From assembly GCA_907163375.1 (NCBI GenBank), contig CAJQUW010002209.1:406001-470000 (forward strand): 64,000 bases of DNA, written 5' to 3'. Made by a program: the position numbers and the translations under genes. This document shows positions 55,711 through 64,000 of the stretch, in pieces. Source of the stretch: Prostheceraeus crozeri (lineage: Eukaryota > Platyhelminthes > Polycladida > Euryleptidae). Under the pieces are notes generated by a model, which saw only the letters and a program-made list of their open reading frames with translations, did not search any database and had not been told where the DNA came from. Positions within the stretch are counted from its first letter, which is position 1, and each line of letters starts with the position of its first letter.

Positions 55711-58700
55711 CATAATAATTTATTGAGCAGTCAAAAAGACCAATGACAATTAAAAAAGAGCAAAATGCAGAAATGTCATCATCGGCTTAGAAGTGGTGAC
55801 AGCATAGAAGCCGCAAAAGCAGAATTCTTTGCGGCTCTGGCAGATCGCATGAAGTTCTAATGCTGTCCACGACGCCGTTTTCTTCGAATGGCTCGAAGAC
55901 CAACCTCTTGTTTATTTTGCCACTGGTAGCTTGAATCGCATGAACCACACGGCCACAACATAAGTCCAAGACGAGACCGATAAACGAACATCTTGATTCC
56001 TTTGGATTTAAACTGCCCAGTGCAAGTCCATTCAGGAGTACCTGTCGCAGACGGTGGTTCTGTCTGCAACTAGTCGCCAAGGCGCGTAAAACACTCAAGC
56101 GGTGTAAAGTCTGAATCCTGTGCATATTGATGGCCTTCAGAAGGTTAGTATGGTGGGCAGACCTTAGGGGAATATAGACATCGCGGTCAAATAGATATCG
56201 CGATCAATCATACAAATTACATTCAAAGCAGATAATATCAATAAATCAGGTCATAGATTTTCAGCGATATGTAACGAAGATATCCATGAAATGAATATCT
56301 TTGGCATAGAAGCATAGAAATTAATAATACCATAGAACCATAGAAATTAATAATACCATAGAAAGTCATACATAGTCATACATAGTCATACATAGTGTAC
56401 TATTATCCATTTCTATGCATAGAACTATTATCCACTTCTATGCATAGAAGTGTAACTTATAAACGACGCTTAGCTAAAAATAATGTTAGATATCTAATTA
56501 AAACGGTTTCAATTCATTCAATGCTAAAATCTATGTCAATGGATTAACATAGAAAATGTTAACATTTATTGCATTGACTAGATGCAGACATATTCAACAA
56601 TCAGTGGCGTCGCGTGCTCCTAGACCACAGGCCTTCGCTCGGCATTGGAATACTATTTCTACACCAGACTTTTTTATGTTATAACATTAATTTTCATAAA
56701 AGCTGAATCTTTAATAACAATTTCCCGAACATTTTTTAATGTCAAGTGAATGTGCACATGAGAAGTTGATTGCTTATGTCGCCTAACCGCCTTACTCAAG
56801 GAGCTGAGATTACTATATCCCCTCTCTGTCCAGACCACATTTTCTCGAGAAAAAAGGGGGAAGGGAAACAGTTTCCTGCGTTTCTCATGGCTGGTCAATG
56901 GTCAGCCACTCATTTGTTTGAAATTCTGATGCATTAAAATGTCTTGTGTATATCTTACTTCTTTCTCTGAGTACTTTCAATTTTTAAATCAAGTATTGGC
57001 CTACCTTGCTTGACGACTGTCATCTTTTCAGTATATTCCCTTCGAACGAAAGCCGTGATTGTGAGCTCATCTACAGTACTAAACATAGCGTCACATCAAT
57101 CACGCAAAAACAAAGCATGGAATTCTACCGAATCTGGGTGTTCGAGTCAGATGGCACTGAGTCTCTACACTCATTGGCGAACCTCCATCATCCTATCACA
57201 AGTCTTATCTGAACCGTCAGTCAGCTGCTAGTTGTTGACGTGAGTGACACTCAATCCGACCGAGAGAAGGAACGAAAGGACAGGAACAATTGGGTTGCGC
57301 TTCTCCTTTCTATATTTAGGTACCAGCGCTCGATCTAAGGAGATAACCGGAGAAATTTCATGTGTAAAAATTGGAGAAGGGCAAGAGCATTATGTCTGTC
57401 GGGAAAGCCAATATTGGTGCGGGCGCCGTGTGCTTGCTTGCCTGCACCACACGCACCACACACCTCTGCTTTCGTTCGCTCCGGTCTGAAACACACGTCT
57501 AGCTGTGAGTCCAATCGTTTAGAAGAAAACAGCTAGTGATTCGTGCACGCGCAGCAAAAATGTTCACTTTGAGGTTGAGCGTCTGATTTTGAGACGGACA
57601 GCTACCACGAGAAGCTATCGAATTTAAATGAATGATGACACTTTTCATTTTTATAAATGTTGGTAAATTATTATTTAGGATGCGCCGAAGGCCTCGCAGG
57701 TACGGAGAAGACGCCATGGTCAACAATATATTATATTATACTATATAATATTACATTATATTACATTATATATTACAATTGCATTGCATCTGATATTATA
57801 ACTTAAAACAACTAGTATAAAATTTTAATAGCCTCTTTTTTTAGATGAGCCTTGTCAAAATTATTTTCTTCAAAAGGCACATAAATTTCTAAACACACAT
57901 TACACTGATGTCATTGATTAAATTTGACAAATTAGATTCTGCGGTCAAAAAAGCCGATCAAAAAGTTTCGAAGATTTCATCCAGTGTTCATTTCATTTTT
58001 CATCAACTTTATTCATCGTTTCAGGAGAACGCGTTTTGTCATCCTTTTTGTTATTCTTACTGTCTTTTGCGAAGACATTGATGAATACTCTGTCAGAGGA
58101 ACGTTACATGCAAAACTCAAAATTTTCCATCTGCAGAAGTATTTCATGCTTGTTGTATGCAGCATTTACAATTTGTACTTTGTAAAGTATTGATGTTTTT
58201 CGTTGACCACACAAAAGCAAGTGCACTTTATGATGTTATGCTTGCCTTTCGCTGCACTGTAAGAGGACGGAAATGTAGGAAACGTGATACATTTACTTGT
58301 TCTACTGCTTGAGATAGAAGACAGCAATGATGAAATTATCAAGAACACGTACAATGGTAACCTTGGTGAGCAGACGTCAAGTTGAAACTCTGTGAGCACT
58401 TCAACCTGTAAAATCGTGTGAGATTTTTTACAATGCTGTCTCAATCAGTTAATAACTTATAAATGACTAAAAATCTAATAGCAATTTGGTTGTTATTATT
58501 AGGCCTTTGTAATGAAAAAATCTCATCACTGAAATTTTATGATACCATGGTTTAGATTTCTGCATTCCACCCCGTGAAATAAGACGCATCCGACTGGAAA
58601 CAGGGGTACTTGCTTCATCAGCTCTTCTACATGAAACTCAAAGCTAATAACATTGCGTGTTAAAAAACTATGCCTTTCGATCAAAAATAGTGTTTTCCTT

Positions 58701-58764
58701 TTTGAAATAATAGTGAGATTCGACATTCAAGATTTCCTTGTGCTTAAATAACATATTTCCAAGC
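55711..58764. other. No supported gene; simple repeats
   Basis: Holds CATAGAAATTAATAATAC and AGTCATACAT tandem repeats at 56300-56395, TTCTATGCATAGAA palindromes at 56412-56455, and a TATTACATTATA patch at 57720-57780. GC-richer stretches at 55800-56120 and 57240-57490 are open in places but show no named domain. Confidence 0.45.
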
Positions 58765-59010
58765 AAATATAGAAAAATAGACCAATCTGCCAGAAGTAAA
58801 TTTATTTTCCGCAACGTGTCGAAGCACCCTACTTCGTCGTCAGGCGATAATAAAAACAATATATTATCGCCTAATAATAAATGTATTATTAAAAAACGAT
58901 AATAAAAAATATATTATTTTTATATTATCGCCTGACGACGAAGTAGGTTGCTTCGACACGTTGCGGAAAATAAACTTACTTCTGGCAGATTGGTCTATTT
59001 TTCTATATTT
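58765..59010. repeat. Nearly perfect 88-nt inverted repeat, Penelope-like tails
   Basis: Arms at 58765-58852 and 58923-59010 differ at only about two positions, around an AT-rich loop of 70 bases. Each arm, read inward to outward, contains CTGACGACGAAG, then TGCTTCGACACGTTGCGG and AATAAA.TTACTTCTGG. The GACGAAG...CTTCGA.ACG style resembles Penelope-like element tails. Confidence 0.9.
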
Positions 59011-61890
59011 ATTTGATATGCGTCTGCCTTCTCACGCCATTCATGCATTATCTCACATTTCCAAGCCTTCACAATCCCTACAATGATGTCCAGCACCTAT
59101 ATGCATACTATGGCGTAATGCACGAACCGATCATTTTCATTGATAAAACAATGTAAAGTAACTTATTTTAAAGCAAATTTTTAAGCATGATTTTTGAACC
59201 GCGCAATCCTTCGAGTTGAAAATGACTCATCACATCGATATTCAATTATAGTAGTAAATTCCTATGTAGCGCGGCATGCATTAGGCGAGTCTGAAACCGC
59301 ATCGAACTTATTAAACTGATTCGTTAAAAGGCATGAGATTTTTGAAAACATTTTCCAGGCAAGCATTTATTTACCACAAACGTTTGTAATTAATACTGTG
59401 AAATGATTCAGATATTTATAATTGTTGTTGTTATTTGATTAATTCATTCTCAACTTGCAAAAGATGATAGCATTCAACATTGTCAATGCACTCTAGTGAT
59501 GCAGCTTAGTGAGAGGATTGAGCACAGTAAAAGGAGGGAAGAGAGTCTTATAGAAGCGTAGATTCGAAAACTAAATCTAAAACTAAATTCATCAAAATAT
59601 CTAGATTCATTGAGAGCAATGGTATTTTTTGTTTATTTTCATGAATTGTCCTTTTTTCGGTAACTAATTTGTAAACAAATACGCGACAATAATCTACGTA
59701 TAAGTTTAAAAAAAGTTTTAGGGAAAAGAAAATGACAAGCAAGTCCTAGATTTAATCGCGATTCGGAGCGATTTTATTTCAAGCTATGACAACTGCACAG
59801 TCAAACATGAACAACTAAGTATATATATGTTTCAAAATACATATTGACAATTCAATTGTACAATTGTGTATGTGTCAAACAGATCAAAATTAATCGTATT
59901 TCAAGTGCAATATAAACTCTATAAAACTCTATAAATGTATATAAAAGAATTAGAAACTATGATCAGAAACATGTGGCACTGCCCAGAATCACTCATCAAT
60001 GTCTTCATTATTCCGATTATCAAAGTAATTATCACGATTTTTTCAATGTTTTTGTCGTAATGACAATATTTAGGTGATTTATGTGTTTTTACAAAATATC
60101 CGGAATTTAGGCAAACAATTCATTTTAGGTGATTTATCTAATTTGTCGCTGGCTAATTATCATATTGGCGGATTTATGCAACCGTCGGTGCAACTTGTCG
60201 GCGTTTGGGCAGATTTTCCGTTACATGATCGTTCCACCTCGCATCCTACATATACTTTACTGGTCATTTTGCGAAAATCAATACTCCAATTCTACATCTA
60301 TCCAATTCCATCAACTAATACTGTGAGTGATGGTTTGCATCCTCAGAAGTAAGCGAATGTCAGAAACCAAGAAATTTTGTCGAGAAATTTGGCAGTGAGA
60401 GAAGCAATCGTTTGTTGGGACATACAAAATGATGACTTCATGGTCGAAACGTTCATTGCGAAAGAGTTCACTTCTGTTAAAAGACTCACTCAGCGTTTGT
60501 CTCACACAGATACCGCAAACTGCATGACAGGGAATCGAAAGCTTTTAACAACGTCCTGTCAATTGGATAAATAAATGACAAACTTGAAAGCCAGATATTG
60601 AAATGATGCAGAAGTCAATGTGATGTATCCAAAAAGCCGCCACAAAAGTCAAAAGCCCAGGAATTTCCATGAAAGAATGGCGAAAGCATCATTTGTTGAT
60701 GAATACAACAACGAATATCCTGAAATAAGAAGTCGCTGCTTTCCGAGCTACGGGAGTTCGACCTAATACACATCAATTTAAATCGATGACTTTGCTCTGT
60801 GTAGAATGAGCGGTTATGTCCGATTGCAGGAGAAATTTGCGTCAAATTTCAAAGTTCATTGTCAGTCAAGTTGTTGTCGCTATTGCATTACAGATAAATT
60901 GCAAATGCAGTTTTCGCTCACTTACAACAGAGGTTCCGAACAGTGGCACGAGTACCACGTGAGGGCTTATCAGATGGTGCGCGAGCACCTGTCCGAAGTA
61001 GGCTATCTGCATCATGATAATATTTAATGATGATATAATCTTATCTATTCATGTCACAAACCAAATCTACATGTATCAGGAAAAGTGTTGGTCAGCTTGA
61101 GAAAATTAGATTGACGACAAAATTCGATGCAATTTATCGTTTTCCATGGTCTCAAAAGACGAAGATTTGTCTTGTGCATAGATTTCATCTTGTCACATCA
61201 AACTTGGTATTAGGTTGTTTATCAATGCGACAGGCGATGCAGTGAAATCGACAGAACAAAACTATGCACTATAGATTATGTTTGTAGTTCAGCAAGCCAA
61301 AATCAAGTATTTTGAAGATGCTGATGGCATAGAAATTTGCATTCAACTTTGGCAAGCCAAAAGTATTCACAAATTTAATAATGTCGGACACGCTTCGTAA
61401 AAAACCATGGACTCCTATGTAGAAGTCCATGTAAAGAACGATGCACAACCTGCATTTGATCGTAGATATTTGACACAAAATTTTGAAACAGCATTCATGT
61501 AGATATCTACGTGATCTTCAGAGTACGATTTCTCGGAACACAGATTTTCAAATTTCGTGAGTTTGCCTTGTAAAATCAACTTTTCCATTGCATCGGTTGA
61601 AAGTGCACACGCATCCAATCATTGTTTAGGTGCTGAAAGCGAATAAACAATGAATTTCTTGAATTGAAATAGAATTATATCTTTCCTAATATGAAAAGAA
61701 TTTCTTTGAGACTAAGTGGTACGCGGCGAACGTGTAAAATCTCAAGTGGTAGTGAGACACTAAAAGGTTGGGAACCACCGACTTAGAAAATATTCTTAAA
61801 AGCAGTTTATTAAAAAAATAGACCGATTCTTCAACTTGAGAAATGTGCACCGTGTACAAAACCTGTACATATTGAATAGTATCCTAGGAT
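59011..61890. other. No supported gene; possible hAT tip near 61750-61790
   Basis: Open stretches at 60377-60574, 60806-61027 and 61415-61618 (minus) have a decayed-transposase feel but no motif I can name. In complement, CGGTGGTTCCCAACCTTTTA at about 61766-61785 looks like a hAT end; its partner was not found. Confidence 0.4.
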
Positions 61891-63643
61891 CAGGGGCGGT
61901 GGAGCGGGGGCAGTGGGGGCACGTGCCCCCTCACATTTTGTGAGAGCAAAAAGTTGACTTGATAATCTAAAGCTTTTTATTCAAGTTGCTAGGATAGTTA
62001 TTATCATAAAGGATAGACTGTGCTTGCATTTCAATCTTATTTTCACTATATTTCTGCAAATACATATGGAAAATTTGGATTAGATTCTTGTTCTGCTAAA
62101 TCTCTGTTTAAATCGAATAACACTAGTCAATCTGCGCTCGATCTACTACATCTTAATCTGACAAAATTCTGAAGCTGAGAATTGCAGATATCAATGGTAT
62201 GACAGGGCAGCGAACAAGTCTGGGGTTCTGAGCGAATCACAACAGTTCAAGCGGTGAAGACTATGGCAGAACGTCTACTCAAGAAAAAGTCAACCATGCT
62301 TTTGTTTAAGTCGGCCAAAAATATTTTTCTGTATCGGAACAGATTCTAAAAGCGTTGCAAAGTCCACAAATAACTGCAGAAATGCAAAATTTTGCTGAAT
62401 TGAAAAATACGTTGCAACACAAAAAAGAACAATTTTTCAAAACAGTGGAGGATGAAATCAAAGAGTTCGAAGCTATTGATGCTCCTATTGTTCCTGGTAA
62501 AAAACGGACACAGAATTCTGATGAATCTGAAGCCCAACATTTTACCTCCGCCTCACACACCGCCTATCACAAAGATATGCTTTACATGTATGTCATTCCG
62601 AAATCAAACGTTAATTTGCGACAGAGTCGCTAGGCACCCTGACGGTAATTGTACAAATTCTAAAGAGGATTTTTACCGCAAAGATTTCCAAAAATTGAAA
62701 CTGTTATATATGACATGGATATTGACATTGACAATTTGGTGTCAGAACTACGATTGCAAATTTCAAAACAGAATTTCCCTGTCCTGAAAAATGCTTTATC
62801 GATTGAGACTGTGCTAGCTTTTTTCAATGAAAATAGCTTAACGCTCATCTCTGTAGGAGACCTAAGTAATCTGAAGCGGCAGTTAGATATGCATATTTTG
62901 CACAATGTGTTCTGCCAGTGCAGAAAAAATGTTTTCTTCTATCGGACGAACGAAATCAAAGTTGAGAGGCTATTTGTCAGAAAAAAGATTGAACAATCTG
63001 TTGGTACTTTCTATTCATAAGGAGTACAATGATGAATTGTCAGTTGATACTATGGCAAACGAATTCTTATGTCGACTTTCTTTTTTTGGAAAAATTTTTC
63101 ATTGGTTTTGAAGAATTTTGTACACAAGTTTCTCATCATATTAATTTTGATAGCTAGTAGATTTGCTTTATTAAATAACACATGGCGCTTATGAAATAGC
63201 ATGTTCAGACCGATTCGTGATCTCGTTGCGATAGGCCTTTGAACACATACAGTACCGGTATATATATGTAGAGCAGTTAGAATTCTCAAACACGACAACA
63301 GACATTTTCACGCTTCAATAGATATTTCGATATTAAGGAAGTCACAAAAAACTATAGGTACAACTAGGAGGGCACATTCAAATGAGGAGTGACTTGCAAG
63401 CACCTAAACACATAGATGTATTTATAGATCTAGATAAAAAATCTACATCTATTCGAATCTTAAGTCATTTCTTTAATAAAGTTCTGCGTGCTTTTAGTGG
63501 ATCTGCAGTAATTAACCTTCTTTATATTCAATTTAAATGTTAACTGAAATATGATGCGGCTTTATCAGCACTGTTGGCTTAAGGAGTATCGAACTGCTAT
63601 CACATCAGTGCCCTCCACTTTGAATATCGCTCCGCCGCCTTTG
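61891..63643 (+). mobile_element. hAT transposon, internally deleted
   Basis: The left tip CAGGGGCGGTGGAGCGGGG and right tip (complement) CAAAGGCGGCGGAGCGATA are related inverted ends. Flanks CCTAGGAT (61883-61890) and CCTAGGCT (63644-63651) form an eight-base duplication with one mismatch. About 1.75 kb remain, with only the C-terminal part of the transposase. Confidence 0.87.
62310..63110 (+). pseudogene. hAT transposase C-terminal fragment
   Basis: Readable in pieces: ILKALQSPQITAEMQN, DEIKEFEAIDAPIVPGKK, and the dimerisation segment SASAEKMFSSIGRTKSKLRG followed by YLSEKRLNNLLVLSIH. Several frame changes separate them and the catalytic core is incomplete. Confidence 0.75.
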
Positions 63644-63839
63644 CCTAGGCTTTCATGTTGATGATTTAATATTTGGTTTTTGATTGAATTTGAAAACTGC
63701 AATTTTGTCACTTCTTAATAAAAGAAATTTTAATGACAATCAACTATTTGGATATCATTGCAAGATGAACTTTCGTCATATAGTACATTCACTTTCATTA
63801 TAACTGATGCGGTCCATAGAGCAAGGATATGTAGATTAT

Positions 63840-63935
63840 ATATGTAGGTAGAGTGTCGACTCAAAAAAGTATCTGTATACAGTGAAAATTTTTATATCAA
63901 AATATTCAGTTTTTTGCGGAGATTGCGTTCTCGCG
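63840..63935. repeat. Dispersed repeat, inverted partner of 2898-2985
   Basis: Complement-strand match to the segment near 2900, with about nine in ten positions shared. The element continues past the window edge or ends near 63840. Confidence 0.7.
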
Positions 63936-64000
63936 TTTTCAGCGATTTTTTCGTTTACCCTATTCGTTTTATGCGTTTATCTATAGTTTGTATAAACATT

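Noticed and set aside
55787-56125. Decayed transposase on the minus strand
   Set aside because: No frame shows a clear catalytic motif; open length alone is weak evidence.
56300-56395. Regulatory repeat array
   Set aside because: Looks like simple slippage of short CATAGAA/AGTCATACAT words.

Overview
This is a eukaryotic, AT-rich animal genome window, packed with transposable elements. Spliced exons with clean acceptor and donor sites, a GPI-anchored immunoglobulin-superfamily gene, a Polinton, piggyBac, Tc1 and hAT DNA transposons, LINEs, Penelope-like fragments and tRNA-derived SINEs all point to a marine invertebrate. The frequent AGGCCTA/TAGGCCT words recall echinoderms or other marine deuterostomes, but that placement is inference.

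Host gene: three plus-strand exons belong to one likely gene. Two encode the second half of an Ig domain (1314-1519 and 25376-25521). A terminal exon (32251 to about 32620) encodes a GPI-anchor signal and carries a poly(A) signal. Splice phases agree between the last two. The exon for the first half of the last Ig domain was not found. The first intron, about 24 kb, holds most of the large insertions, including the Polinton.

Polinton (about 4076-20883): its inverted ends reach into a gene at the right edge, and the left copy is much more decayed. Minus-strand genes at the left encode a PLA2-like plus integrase region, a small hydrophobic virion-type protein, a double-jelly-roll major capsid protein, a glycine/alanine-rich minor protein and a coiled-coil fibre-like protein. 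Plus-strand genes in the middle encode a zinc-finger protein, a membrane-anchored ATPase, a small unknown and protein-primed PolB. Minus-strand genes at the right encode a second packaging ATPase, the penton-like minor capsid protein, a conserved virion protein and a two-segment membrane protein. Most genes are open; a handful of breaks fall in the integrase, PolB and one small gene, so this copy is a fossil. Notable points are two different P-loop ATPases, a phage-tail-fibre-like motif in the fibre protein, palindromic hairpins at many gene borders and an A-run directly before nearly every start codon. No adenain-like protease was recognised.

Other mobile DNA: an RTE-like LINE (21345-24540) is split by a TIR element holding a 60-bp satellite. 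A complete-ended piggyBac (26261-29437) has one duplicated tip. A Tc1 element has long IR/DR-type ends (45998-47701). One hAT is nested in another (48339-53853 with 49274-53734). A deleted hAT lies at 61891-63643. Several foldback or MITE-like elements occur, including a nearly perfect 88-nt inverted pair at 58765-59010 that carries a hammerhead-ribozyme-like core. Much of 32.6-45.9 kb and 53.9-61.8 kb is intergenic or intronic sequence with no supportable gene.
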